Of a stretch of 64,000 bases of DNA, positions 18,627 through 26,987 are shown one piece after another; position 1 is the first letter of the stretch, and every line of letters begins with the position of its first letter. The notes beneath the pieces are model-generated. The model was not told the origin of the DNA. It worked only from the letters and a program-made list of their open reading frames with translations, and ran no database searches. The position numbers and the translations under genes were made by a program. Where the stretch lies: positions 186,001 to 250,000 of the forward strand of contig CBDBGT010000010.1 in the NCBI GenBank assembly GCA_965205365.1, in the 5' to 3' direction. The stretch is from JALZUR01 sp965205365. GTDB taxonomy: Bacteria; Bdellovibrionota; Bdellovibrionia; Bdellovibrionales; UBA1609.

Positions 18627-20492
18627 CCTGACTTCGACACTCCTGTTAAAAAGCCCCTCTTGAGTTCAAATATACGCACCAGAGAAGGTTAAAAAGTCTA
18701 AAACTCAAAATGTAGTGACCCCTTTTTTTTCTTTACAAGTATTTTTAGGCTAGTAATTTTAATAGCCATGTTTATTCGAGAAGTAAAAAAACCAAACGGA
18801 AGTGTTTCAATTAGAATAGTTGAATCTACTCGAGTAAAAAATAAAGTTATTCAAAAAGTCATTAGAACTCTGGGACAACACAAGGATGCAAGAGAAATAG
18901 CCATTATTAAGAAAGCAGCACAGGACTTAATAATAGAGCTAAAAAACACAAGAAACCCAGCCCTTCCTGGAATGGAAGAAACTGTGCACTCCACGACTTG
19001 CACAAAAAAAGCCAGCACAAGAAACCCAGAGCTAGTGGATATAAAGAATCTATCTGAGCAAGGTCGTGTTAACCAAGGCATTCACACAGTTTTAGGCAAA
19101 GTTTATAATCAAATGAACTTTAACGATATCATAAAAAACACAAAAAAAGATGATGAGTGGAACTCTATTCTTCAAGATTGTGTTTTAGCAAGAATCTCTA
19201 GGCCGCAGAGTAAAAGAAAAACAGCAGATAGCTTAAAAAAAGTTTTCTCAAAACCCCTTCCTCTTCATAAGATATACCGTATGATGGACAGAGTTTTTCT
19301 AAACGAAGAAAGACTAAAATCAAAAGTCTTAAATTCCACTCTAAACCTTTTTAATGACCAGGTTGACGTTATGTTCTTTGATGTCACAACGCTATATTTT
19401 GAAAGCTTTACTTCAGATGAACTTAGAGCCAATGGTTTTAGTAAGGATGCTAAGTTTAAAGAAACTCAAGTTGTTCTCGCCTTGGTTACAAACTCACAGG
19501 GACACCCAGTAACTTATGAGCTTTTTCCTGGCAACACTTATGAGGGCAACACATTAATAGAGATAGTTAAAAACTTAAAAACCCGTTTTAATGTAAATCA
19601 AGTTACCCTTGTGGCTGATAGAGGTATGTTTAATGAGGCAAACTTAGTTTTACTAGAAGCTGAAAACATTCATTATATTGTGGGGGCTAAGTTAAAATCT
19701 TTACCAAAGAATTTAAAAGAAGAAATCTGTCATAAAAACTTTAAACCCCATGTGGTGAGCAATGAACTGCAGTGGGTTAGAGAGTTTGAGCACAAGAAAA
19801 GAAGGCTTGTTGTTGGGTATTCTAATAAAAGAGCTTATAAAGATGCATTTGACCGGGAAAAGATAATTGTTCGTCTTTTAAAGAAAGCCAAAGATGGAAA
19901 ACTTAAAGCAAGTGACCTTATAACTAATTATGGAACGAAAAAGTACCTTAAGTCTTTTAAGGGGGATGTAGAGGTTGATAAGTGTAAGATTAGTAGAGAC
20001 GCTCAGTGGGATGGTTTTCATGGTGTCATTACAAATCTTGAAGACAAGTCTGCAGCTGAAGTTTTAGAGCGTTATAGAGGGCTGTGGAAAATAGAACAAG
20101 CGTTTAGAATAAGTAAGACAGATTTAAAGATGCGACCTATTTTTCATTGGAAGTCTGAGAGGATTAAGGCTCATATTGGAATTTGTTTTCTAGCATATGC
20201 AATTGTTTGTAGAGTAAATAAGCTTATTAAGGAAAACCAATTAGAGTTTAGTTTTTTAGATCTTAAAGAGGAGTTAAATAGAGATGAGTACAGTGTTTTA
20301 AAAGACTCTAGTACGGGGCGATTTTATGAGCTTGTATCTAAGACTACTCCTGTTTTAAAGAAAATTTACCAAGTTTTAAACCTTAAGAGAAAGGACTGTA
20401 TTCGCCTAGTTAAAGAGCAAATGTAGTGACCCCAGCAAAATCTAAGCGCTTGATTTTATTAGCTTTATGCGCCGTGTTGTGTCGAAGTCAGG
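18627..20492 (+). mobile_element. IS1634-family insertion sequence, complete (copy 1)
   Basis: The element is 1866 bp with perfect 14-nt terminal inverted repeats CCTGACTTCGACAC ... GTGTCGAAGTCAGG and one transposase gene. It is flanked by a 252-bp direct repeat. Copy 2 (54716-58286) is nearly identical apart from a nested insertion, with only a few amino-acid changes in the transposase, so both moved recently. Just before the transposase start, GGCTA and TAGCC (18748-18767) can pair across the ribosome-binding region, which may damp expression. Confidence 0.95.
18768..20426 (+). CDS. IS1634-family (IS4-like) DDE transposase
   Basis: A 552-residue transposase. The N-terminus MFIREVKKPNGSVSIRIVES followed by KVIRTLGQ is typical of IS1634-family proteins. 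DDE catalytic residues: Asp in MFFDVTTLYFES, Asp in LVADRGMFNEANL, Glu in YRGLWKIEQAFRI (Y-(2)-R-(3)-E-like signature) with K downstream. It is full length without frameshift, so probably active. Differences from copy 2 include G/D in LSEQxRV, I/T in LHKxYRM, K/R in HKxRRL and S/N in AFRIxK. Confidence 0.95.
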   Translation: MFIREVKKPNGSVSIRIVESTRVKNKVIQKVIRTLGQHKDAREIAIIKKAAQDLIIELKNTRNPALPGMEETVHSTTCTKKASTRNPELVDIKNLSEQGRVNQGIHTVLGKVYNQMNFNDIIKNTKKDDEWNSILQDCVLARISRPQSKRKTADSLKKVFSKPLPLHKIYRMMDRVFLNEERLKSKVLNSTLNLFNDQVDVMFFDVTTLYFESFTSDELRANGFSKDAKFKETQVVLALVTNSQGHPVTYELFPGNTYEGNTLIEIVKNLKTRFNVNQVTLVADRGMFNEANLVLLEAENIHYIVGAKLKSLPKNLKEEICHKNFKPHVVSNELQWVREFEHKKRRLVVGYSNKRAYKDAFDREKIIVRLLKKAKDGKLKASDLITNYGTKKYLKSFKGDVEVDKCKISRDAQWDGFHGVITNLEDKSAAEVLERYRGLWKIEQAFRISKTDLKMRPIFHWKSERIKAHIGICFLAYAIVCRVNKLIKENQLEFSFLDLKEELNRDEYSVLKDSSTGRFYELVSKTTPVLKKIYQVLNLKRKDCIRLVKEQM

Positions 20493-20744
20493 AACATAGA
20501 CAAAAGTTTACAAATATAGCGGTTATGTAGGATAATTCCTTAAAAAAAACTTCAATTCCAGTTTAGAAAATTATTTTACAAAGTAAACATTATAAATAGG
20601 GTTCTCCCATAGGCTTTCCTAAAATCTCCCCATTTCTACAAGAAATTTCACCACAGACTATAGTCATAATAGGCCAGCCTGTTACTTTAGTTCCTATAAA
20701 TGGACTCCATTTTACTTTTCCAACTAACCAATCTGAAGCAATCT
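20493..20744. repeat. 252-bp direct repeat flanking IS1634-family copy 1 (right)
   Basis: Partner of 18375-18626. The two agree at every base I compared; a further C matches by chance because the element itself begins with C. This copy belongs to the intact pyrC gene. Confidence 0.95.
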
Positions 20745-21894
20745 CTTGTTTTTTACTTAAATCTACAATCGTTAAGTCAGCTCTTCGCCCGACTTTAATC
20801 TCACCCAGGCCTTCTAATTCAAAAAGCTTTGCAGGCTTTAAAGAAAATAGCTCAACAAGTCGTTTTAAAGTCAACCTCCCTTCATAAACATGGTTAAGCA
20901 TCAAAGGAAGCATTGTTTGAACACCTGGAATTCCTGCAGGTGTATTAGGGTAGTCTTTTGCTTTTTCCTCTAATGTATGAGGAGCATGATCAGAACCAAT
21001 GACATCAACAAGACCTGAATTTAAAGCCTTCCATAAGGCTTTTTGATGCCTTTTTCCTCTAATAGGAGGGTTCATTTGCGCATGTGTTCCATGGGTCTCA
21101 TAACACTCAGGGGCAACAAGTGTTAAATGCTGAGGTGTCACTTCAATAGACATTGCTTTATATTTTTCAGTTTTTAAAAAATCCATCTCTTCTTCTGTTG
21201 AAACATGAAGTAGATGCAATTTTGCACTGTATTTTTTAGATAGCCTTACAATTTGTTTTGTAGACGCTAAAGCTACTTCTTCATTTCTCCACTTAGGGTG
21301 ACAGTCTACAAAATACTTTTTATCCTGATCGGGGAAAAACTTTTTTCTTCTTTGAAGAAGAATCTTTTCACTCTCTGAATGAACTGCAAACCTTGCCTTC
21401 ACTGTTGAAACAATTTTATCTAAATACTCTTCTTCACTTACCAGAAGAGAACCTGTTGAAGACCCCATAAAGATTTTAACTCCACAAGCCCCTTTAAGCT
21501 TTTCTAAAGAGCTTAGCTTATCAATATTGTTATGAGTGGCACCAATATAAAAAAGGTAATTTGTCCAAGCTTTTTTATTGCACCTTGCAAGCTTATCACT
21601 TAAAGCCATGGCATTTATTGTTGGTGGAATAGTATTAGGCATTTCAAAAAATCCAGTAACGCCACCTAAAAGAGCCTGACGACTTCCTGCAACTAAATCC
21701 TCTTTATGAGTTAAACCTGGTTCTCTAAAATGAACCTGACTATCAATCATTCCTGGAAGAACTGTCAGTCCTGAAATTTTAATTTCTACTGCATTTAAAA
21801 AGGGTTTTGAGATTTTCCCATTTTTAATATATATATCTTCAGATAAAAGTTTTCCTTGTTTATAAACCCGTCCACCTTTTAAAACCATACTCAT
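20590..21894 (-). CDS. pyrC: Dihydroorotase (amidohydrolase)
   Basis: A 434-residue cyclic amidohydrolase that closes carbamoyl-aspartate to dihydroorotate in pyrimidine synthesis. Seen: LPGMIDSQVHFREPGLTHKED near residue 50, MPNTIPPT, a His-bearing strand LHLLHVST, MNPPIRGKRHQKALWKAL, and IGSDHAPHT with the catalytic Asp. The first metal motif is D-x-Q-x-H rather than the common D-x-H-x-H. I recall the same DxQVHFREPG wording from Bacteroidetes-type dihydroorotases, so it is probably a natural variant, not a dead enzyme. The gene runs 6 nt behind rsmB. Its 3' end was duplicated by the IS1634-family insertion but the gene is intact. Confidence 0.9.
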   Translation of the reverse strand: MSMVLKGGRVYKQGKLLSEDIYIKNGKISKPFLNAVEIKISGLTVLPGMIDSQVHFREPGLTHKEDLVAGSRQALLGGVTGFFEMPNTIPPTINAMALSDKLARCNKKAWTNYLFYIGATHNNIDKLSSLEKLKGACGVKIFMGSSTGSLLVSEEEYLDKIVSTVKARFAVHSESEKILLQRRKKFFPDQDKKYFVDCHPKWRNEEVALASTKQIVRLSKKYSAKLHLLHVSTEEEMDFLKTEKYKAMSIEVTPQHLTLVAPECYETHGTHAQMNPPIRGKRHQKALWKALNSGLVDVIGSDHAPHTLEEKAKDYPNTPAGIPGVQTMLPLMLNHVYEGRLTLKRLVELFSLKPAKLFELEGLGEIKVGRRADLTIVDLSKKQEIASDWLVGKVKWSPFIGTKVTGWPIMTIVCGEISCRNGEILGKPMGEPYL

Positions 21895-21900
21895 AATAAC

Positions 21901-23052
21901 CTACTTTCTTTTCATACGAGCCATATAGAAACCATCAAATTCACTCTGCCCTACAGAATTAAACGCTTCCTCTTCTAATTCAAATTCACTATGCCTTTGT
22001 AAAAAATTTTTAACTTGATTAGTATTTTCCGATGGAAGAACAGAACACGTTGCGTACACCATTTTTCCGCCTTCTTTAACAAGCTTTGAATGCACTTTTA
22101 AAAGCTCTTCTTGAGTTTTTAAAAACCTTTCATGCTCTTCCTTAGAAAAAAATAATTTTCCCTCAGGTTTTCTTCTATAGGTGCCCGAACCTGTACACGG
22201 CACATCAAGTAAAAGCCTGTCAAACTTTCCTCCCATTCTTTTAACTGTTTTTGTTCCCACAATCTCTTTTATCTTAATATTTTGACTTTTTCCACGCTTG
22301 GCTCTTTTTTTAAGCTCTTTAAGCCTTTTTGAAAAAATATCCATGGCCACAATAGTCCCTGTATTTTCCATTAAAGATGATATATGCAATGTCTTTCCTC
22401 CAGCTCCAGCACATGAATCAACAACTCTCATACCTTTTTTAAGTTCCATAAAATAAGCAACTTTCTGTGATGCACCATCTTGAACCTCAAAAAAGCCAGC
22501 CTTAAATGATGGCAAAGTAAAAATATTTTTTCTTTCACTCAACTTAATACAGCCAGCTTTAAGAAGTTTTACATTTAACCCTTCAGCTTTTAACAGTTTA
22601 AGGCATTTTTTATCAGAAATTAAATTTAAATTTACTCTTAAAAAAACATCTGCTTGTTTAGAAGAGCTTTTTAAAAAATTTAACACCTCCTTTTCTGACA
22701 TTTCAGTTTTTAATACCTCTTCAAGGTCTTTTGAAACAGAATAAACCATTCTCTCTAAACTTGGAGCTCCCTTAAAACCTTGAGCATATAAGCCTATAAT
22801 TTTTAAAATCTCTTCCTTTGTCACACTATTAAAGTCGAATTTCTTAATAGCTGAAAAGTAAACTCCTGCATTCCTAACAATAGCATAGAAAACTTGCGCA
22901 AAAGCTTTTCTATCTCTAGATCCCCATTTTTTATTGTTTTTAAAACTATACTGTATAACTTTTGAGCTTGATGATTTACTCTCAAATAAATAAAAAAGGC
23001 TTTCCACAAGCTGCCTTTGAATAGATGGAAACAACTTAACTACATCTGCCAT
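21901..23052 (-). CDS. rsmB: RsmB/NOP2-family RNA m5C methyltransferase
   Basis: About 383 residues. N-terminal NusB-like helical region (about 1-140), then a Rossmann methyltransferase: SAM motif VDSCAGAGGKTLHIS, AMDIFSKRL, motif IV LLLDVPCTGSG (Pro-Cys) and motif VI YATCSVLPSEN with the second catalytic Cys. Two cysteines of this kind define RNA m5C methyltransferases; 16S C967 is the usual RsmB target, but sub-specificity cannot be read here. ATG 23052 is preferred: the open frame continues to a TTG at 23085, but those 11 codons lie in DNA resembling an IS5 terminal repeat. No strong ribosome-binding site remains upstream. Probable operon with pyrC. Confidence 0.85.
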   Translation of the reverse strand: MADVVKLFPSIQRQLVESLFYLFESKSSSSKVIQYSFKNNKKWGSRDRKAFAQVFYAIVRNAGVYFSAIKKFDFNSVTKEEILKIIGLYAQGFKGAPSLERMVYSVSKDLEEVLKTEMSEKEVLNFLKSSSKQADVFLRVNLNLISDKKCLKLLKAEGLNVKLLKAGCIKLSERKNIFTLPSFKAGFFEVQDGASQKVAYFMELKKGMRVVDSCAGAGGKTLHISSLMENTGTIVAMDIFSKRLKELKKRAKRGKSQNIKIKEIVGTKTVKRMGGKFDRLLLDVPCTGSGTYRRKPEGKLFFSKEEHERFLKTQEELLKVHSKLVKEGGKMVYATCSVLPSENTNQVKNFLQRHSEFELEEEAFNSVGQSEFDGFYMARMKRK

Positions 23053-23056
23053 ATTA

Positions 23057-23073
23057 GGGCGCGTCCTCAATTC
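23057..23073. repeat. IS5-like terminal inverted repeat remnant
   Basis: GGGCGCGTCCTCAATTC matches 15 of 17 bases of the left terminal repeat of the IS5-family remnant at 24033, and similarity continues loosely through TTTT..TCCAAA. It lies only 4 nt upstream of the rsmB ATG. It is too short to be certain. Confidence 0.45.
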
Positions 23074-23258
23074 TTTTTTTTCCAAATTTTAATGTCTAGT
23101 ATTGTTACGCCTTGAATACATAGAAATGATAAAATAGCTTTAGCATAGTTCGCTATTATTTCCCCCGAAAATTAAATTTTTAATGACTTAATCTTAGAGT
23201 TATTTAGTTATAACAGTGAATTTTATGCGTTTATATTTCTGAGCATTAACCCGAAATC

Positions 23259-23660
23259 TTACAAATGGAACAACGCGCGGTGTGAAGGAATCATGTGTGG
23301 TTCTAAGACCTCATCTCCAACAAAACATCCCCTTCTCCCCCTTCTCCACATCTCTCTTTTACGTTCCTCACATTTAACCTCAATTTCGAAATCTAAAATA
23401 CCATCTCTCAGCTTGATGGCACCTTCTCGAGTGAAATATGGTACCTCGCCGCTATCAGTAACCAAAAACCAACGCCTGTTCGAATAATACAGATCTATCA
23501 TTATTATATATTCCTCAGTTTCTCCTTTGACTCTCAGCATTCTAACCACCCCTGCATGCCCGCCAAAGGATTCTGTTACAGTGTAAGAGTCTCCTTTAAG
23601 ACTATCGCCAAAGGACGGCATTGAAACTAAAAGTGTTAACCCAAATATAATTTTTTTCAT
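23259..23660 (-). CDS. Small secreted protein of unknown function
   Basis: A 133-residue protein with signal peptide MKKIIFGLTLLVSMPSFG. The mature part is beta-rich (VVRMLRVKGETEEYIIMIDLYYSNRRWFLVTDSGEVPYFTREGAIKLRDG) and ends in a basic, cysteine-containing tail (CEERKREMWRRGRRGCF). No family recognised. A GGGGG/AAAAGG-rich leader precedes the ATG. Its base composition is a little richer in G/C than the neighbours, and it sits between IS remnants, so acquisition by transfer is possible. Confidence 0.6.
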   Translation of the reverse strand: MKKIIFGLTLLVSMPSFGDSLKGDSYTVTESFGGHAGVVRMLRVKGETEEYIIMIDLYYSNRRWFLVTDSGEVPYFTREGAIKLRDGILDFEIEVKCEERKREMWRRGRRGCFVGDEVLEPHMIPSHRALFHL

Positions 23661-23841
23661 CCTTTTATCCCCCTTTATAGAAAGCCATTACTCTTTTTAA
23701 TCAGAGTTGACAAGAACATTTCTTAGCAGCACATATTGTTAATGCATCGCATATTTTTTTATTCTAATACATCGTGGTAACGACAAATTTTCTAATCTAA
23801 TACGTATAGAACATTAAACAATGAATAGAAATAATTTTGTT

Positions 23842-24032
23842 CCTGACTTCGACACTACTGTTAAAAAATCTCTCTTGAGTTCAAATATACGCAGGAGAGA
23901 AGTGTAAAAAGCCGAAAACCTAAAATGTAGTGCCCCCTTTTCTTGTTTATAAACATGTCTAAGCTAGTAATTCTAAGGGCTATGTTTATCCGAGAAGTGA
24001 AAAAGCCAAATGTAAATATTTCAATTAGAACA
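23842..24032 (+). mobile_element. IS1634-family remnant, 5' end only
   Basis: Starts with CCTGACTTCGACAC and follows the first 190 nt of copy 1 (18627 on) with scattered substitutions, including the transposase start MFIREVKKPN. It breaks off where an IS5-family element begins. The other end and its flank are gone, so its target repeat cannot be measured. Confidence 0.88.
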
Positions 24033-24858
24033 GGGCGTGTCCTCAATTATTTTATCCAAAGGCAGATGGCTGCAATATGAAGCATGGCTAAGAAATTCTT
24101 AGCTGTTTTTGCATATCCAGTTACAATTCTTCTGTAGTTCTTAAGTTGGCAAAATAACCGCTCAATGCTATTCCGATCTTTATAAATAATTTCATGGTAT
24201 TTACCCTTAACTTTACGATTTGATATAGGTGGAACAACAACTTCAGCACTCACTTTAAGTTCTACTTTTTCTAGAAAAGTGTTTGTCATAAGCCCTATGA
24301 GCCAATACATACATAGCCTTGAAGCTATTAACTAGGTTTTCGACTTCAGTGGAGTCGTGTTGTTGGCCAGGGCTTAAAATAAATCTTACTGGTAGGCCAA
24401 ATGAATTCGTTGTTGTATGAACCTTTGTACTTATTCCACCACTGGAGCCCCAGAGCCTCGTCTTTTTTTTTAAGCTCTTAACACCTGCTGGATACTGGTG
24501 AGCTTTTACAATAGAACTGTCTATGAATAAATATTCATTATCAGAATCTTTTATTAAAGTTTGAAATACTCTAGATCAAACTCCTGACTTTTCCTAACGA
24601 GAGAATCTATTGTAAGTATTTTTCCATGGACCGTATGATTCTGGTAAAAATCTCCATGGTGCTCCAGACCTTAAAATCCATAAAACACCATTTATGAAAT
24701 TGCCATTGTCTTTTGCTGTAACACCTACTGTTGTTGACCTTCTCGAAAGCATGCCTTCAATTTATCTCCATTGGTAACTTCTTAATTCGTATCTCTTTAA
24801 CATCCATACCTTCTTAGAAATACGTACTAACATCTTATGTTAATTGAGGACACGCTCT
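24033..24858 (-). mobile_element. IS5-family (IS427-like) element, degenerate
   Basis: Bounded by near-perfect inverted repeats GGGCGTGTCCTCAATTA (24033-24049) and TAATTGAGGACACGCTC (24842-24858). About 826 bp, a normal size for the IS427 group. It carries a broken transposase on the minus strand and cuts into the IS1634 remnant on its left. Confidence 0.88.
24047..24815 (-). pseudogene. IS5-family transposase, broken
   Basis: Translating the minus strand piecewise gives the family in order: a start-like region YELRSYQWR then a stop, GVLWILRSGAPWRFLPESYGPW, another stop after RFSR, DSSIVKAHQYPAG, RLWGSSGGISTKVHTTTNSFGLPVRF (DDE Asp and RSRGGxxTK-like motif), and an 87-residue intact C-terminus with SNRKVKGKY, YKDRNSIERLF(C)QLKNYRRI and FLAMLHIAAICLW. 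Stops and frameshifts make it non-functional. Confidence 0.85.
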
Positions 24859-24878
24859 AAACCTTTAATTTTAATAAT

Positions 24879-25517
24879 TTAGAGCTCAAACCTTAACGAA
24901 AAACCAAAACCATCACCATGGTAGTCTTTCTGAAAATATTGATTACGCCTATAATAAAAGTGAGCTGAAAACAACCTCCTTTCAGTCCATTTATTGGAAT
25001 AAACCACACCTGTTTTAAGGGTTAACAGGCTACCTTCTTTAAGGCTATCAAATATATGCCCAATTCCTGCCGAAATTTCAGGACTAAAATAAAAAAGTTG
25101 ACTAGATAGATAAACACTATGGAGGAGAAAAAAGCTGTGAGCATAACTGCTTTTAATACTTTCAAGCTTATCTGCACCTAAAAAACGGCTATTAAACCGA
25201 TTATACTCTAAATAAAAACTTTGCTGAAAGTATTTAGATTGCAAGAAAAAAGCCCCTAACTCTAGTGAATAGTGTTTAAAACCAAAAACCTCCCCAGCTC
25301 CAAAACCCATGAAATACTTTGATAAATGTAATATTTTATTGTCTAAACCGTCTACAAAACGTGATGACGCCTTTAACCCCTCATTTACTTTAATGGCCTT
25401 ATTTTTTTCTATGGATATAAAGTACTCTCTAGCCTCTTTATAACCTTTTTCTTCAGCACCTGCTGAACTTAAAAAGAAAACGCTTAAGAAAAAAAATCTT
25501 GCTAGAAAAACAATCAT
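24879..25517 (-). CDS. Putative outer-membrane beta-barrel protein
   Basis: About 212 residues. Starting at 25517 gives signal peptide MIVFLARFFFLSVFFLSSAGA; a GTG nine codons earlier is also open. The mature part alternates amphipathic strands with aromatic girdle residues (YSLELGAFFLQSKYFQQSFYLEYNRF, LHSVYLSSQLFYFSPEISAGIG, FSAHFYYRRNQYF) and ends GFGFSLRFEL. The pattern fits a small outer-membrane barrel. No family recognised. Confidence 0.6.
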   Translation of the reverse strand: MIVFLARFFFLSVFFLSSAGAEEKGYKEAREYFISIEKNKAIKVNEGLKASSRFVDGLDNKILHLSKYFMGFGAGEVFGFKHYSLELGAFFLQSKYFQQSFYLEYNRFNSRFLGADKLESIKSSYAHSFFLLHSVYLSSQLFYFSPEISAGIGHIFDSLKEGSLLTLKTGVVYSNKWTERRLFSAHFYYRRNQYFQKDYHGDGFGFSLRFEL

Positions 25518-25672
25518 CTTAAATATTATCCCAGTGAAATTCACTTAAATCCAGCCCACTCCAAACCCAATGTCTAGACACCTGGCTCTTTTAAATTAAA
25601 AACTCTTTAAGAAAACACCTTGAACAAATTTAATCTGACTACTAGTTTGCTTCTTTAACCATGGAGCAGCCT

Positions 25673-26122
25673 TTGAAATGTCCAGAATGCACAAGTGATA
25701 CAACTAGAGTTCAAGATTCTAGACCTACAAAAGGCAACACCTCTGTTAGAAGGCGGCGCTTTTGCTCTAACTGCAACTTAAAGTTTTTAACAGAAGAAAT
25801 CGTTCTTATTGATCTTCCTATGGTTGTTAAAAAAGATGGAAGACGAGAGCCTTTTTTAAGAGCTAAGGTTGAAAAAGGCCTTCATGCTTCCTGTCAAAAA
25901 AGACCCATTAGTAAACAGCGAATTGATAATATTGTTACAGCTTTAATAGAAAGAATTTCTCAAAGAGGGAGCCCTGAATTAAGTTCTGATATGGTTGGAC
26001 GTTATGTAATGGCAGAGTTAAGAAAGCTTGATGAAGTTGCTTATGTTCGTTTTGCAAGTGTCTATATGACTTTTAAAGAAGTAAATGAGTTTTTTGAATC
26101 TATTGGGAGTGATATAGTTTGA
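25673..26122 (+). CDS. nrdR: Transcriptional repressor NrdR
   Basis: A 149-residue regulator that senses ATP/dATP and represses ribonucleotide reductase genes through NrdR boxes. Zinc ribbon CPEC...CSNCN (about 3-33) with the signature DSR and RRRRFC, then an ATP-cone (VVKKDGRREPFLRAKVEKGL ... ELRKLDEVAYVRFASVY). The start is taken as TTG at 25673 (MKCPEC, GGAG 6 nt upstream), the usual NrdR N-terminus; an in-frame ATG at 25661 has no ribosome-binding site. First gene of a four-gene run with nusB, an unknown gene and a PpsR-like gene. Confidence 0.95.
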   Translation: MKCPECTSDTTRVQDSRPTKGNTSVRRRRFCSNCNLKFLTEEIVLIDLPMVVKKDGRREPFLRAKVEKGLHASCQKRPISKQRIDNIVTALIERISQRGSPELSSDMVGRYVMAELRKLDEVAYVRFASVYMTFKEVNEFFESIGSDIV

Positions 26123-26535
26123 TCAAACAAAGAGATGGTCGTGAAATGGCTTTAAAATTTTTATTTTGCCAAGAATTTGCACCTCCTGAAAATGCAGGCC
26201 TATCTTTATGGGAAAAACTTACAATGTTTCAAAATTCATTTAAAGCACAAGAGCCTGTATGGAAATTTACCTGGAAAATTCTTCTTGGCTTTGAAGTAAA
26301 TCAAGAGGCCATTGACAAGAAAATTAAAAACAACCTTGTAAACTGGAGTATAAAAAGACTTTCTATAACTGATAGAAGCATTTTAAGAGTTGCTCTTACT
26401 GAAATGCTTTTTCTAGATACTCCTCCAAAGGTTGCTATTAACGAAGCTGTAGATTTAAGTAAAAAGTATTCTACAAAAGAGTCCTCTGCTTTTATCAATG
26501 GCCTTTTAGATACTGTTCTAACCATGGAGACATAA
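26119..26535 (+). CDS. nusB: Transcription antitermination factor NusB
   Basis: A 138-residue all-helical protein that binds boxA with NusE during rRNA antitermination. Family wording: RDGREMALKFLFCQEF at the start, SITDRSILRVALTEMLFLDTPPKVAINEAVDLSKKYSTKESSAFINGLLD at the end. The TTG start overlaps the nrdR stop (TTGA), indicating coupling; the nrdR-nusB order is common in bacteria. Confidence 0.96.
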   Translation: MIKQRDGREMALKFLFCQEFAPPENAGLSLWEKLTMFQNSFKAQEPVWKFTWKILLGFEVNQEAIDKKIKNNLVNWSIKRLSITDRSILRVALTEMLFLDTPPKVAINEAVDLSKKYSTKESSAFINGLLDTVLTMET

Positions 26536-26987
26536 TGGACGAATCTTTTAAAAGCCTTCCACCTAAACTTTTTCTAAAACTCAACTCTCTTAAACTAGAG
26601 AAGCCTGGGGTTTTATGGATACCTCCTCTTAAACAAAGCTCTATTACAGTAAAGCTAGATTGGCTTTTAGGCCTACAAATCTCAAATCTTGAATATACCA
26701 AACCACCTACCTGGCCTAAAACTTTAAAAACCTTTATTACTGATTACAACTTACCTCTTGATGAACAACCCCCATTTAACCACTCAAATACTTTAATCTT
26801 TAACCTTCCAAAAGGATTTAAATCCTCACTAGGGCTTATTGTTAAAAACTCTAATTGGAGCAGCCGTGAAGACGTTTATAGCCGCTATAAAAAAGCTTGT
26901 GAATCATTTAAAACTAGTTTTTTCATTCAAAGTTTTGACTTCTGGTCCTCTCCAGAAATTACCAACATAGAATGGATCAAGGTTTAA
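26535..26987 (+). CDS. Unknown protein in nrdR-nusB-ppsR cluster
   Basis: A 150-residue soluble protein with no family I recognise. The start ATG overlaps the nusB stop (TAATG) and the PpsR-like gene starts immediately after its stop, so expression is coupled to both. Composition is rich in Pro, Trp and Lys (KLEKPGVLWIPPLKQSS, YTKPPTWPKTL, SNWSSREDVYSRYKKACESF, DFWSSPEITNIEWIKV). No signal peptide or membrane segment. Confidence 0.7.
   Translation: MDESFKSLPPKLFLKLNSLKLEKPGVLWIPPLKQSSITVKLDWLLGLQISNLEYTKPPTWPKTLKTFITDYNLPLDEQPPFNHSNTLIFNLPKGFKSSLGLIVKNSNWSSREDVYSRYKKACESFKTSFFIQSFDFWSSPEITNIEWIKV

Noticed and set aside
18851..19081. 76-codon frame antisense in the IS transposase, repeated at 56127
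   Set aside because: It recurs only because the element is duplicated; the transposase frame is full length on the other strand.
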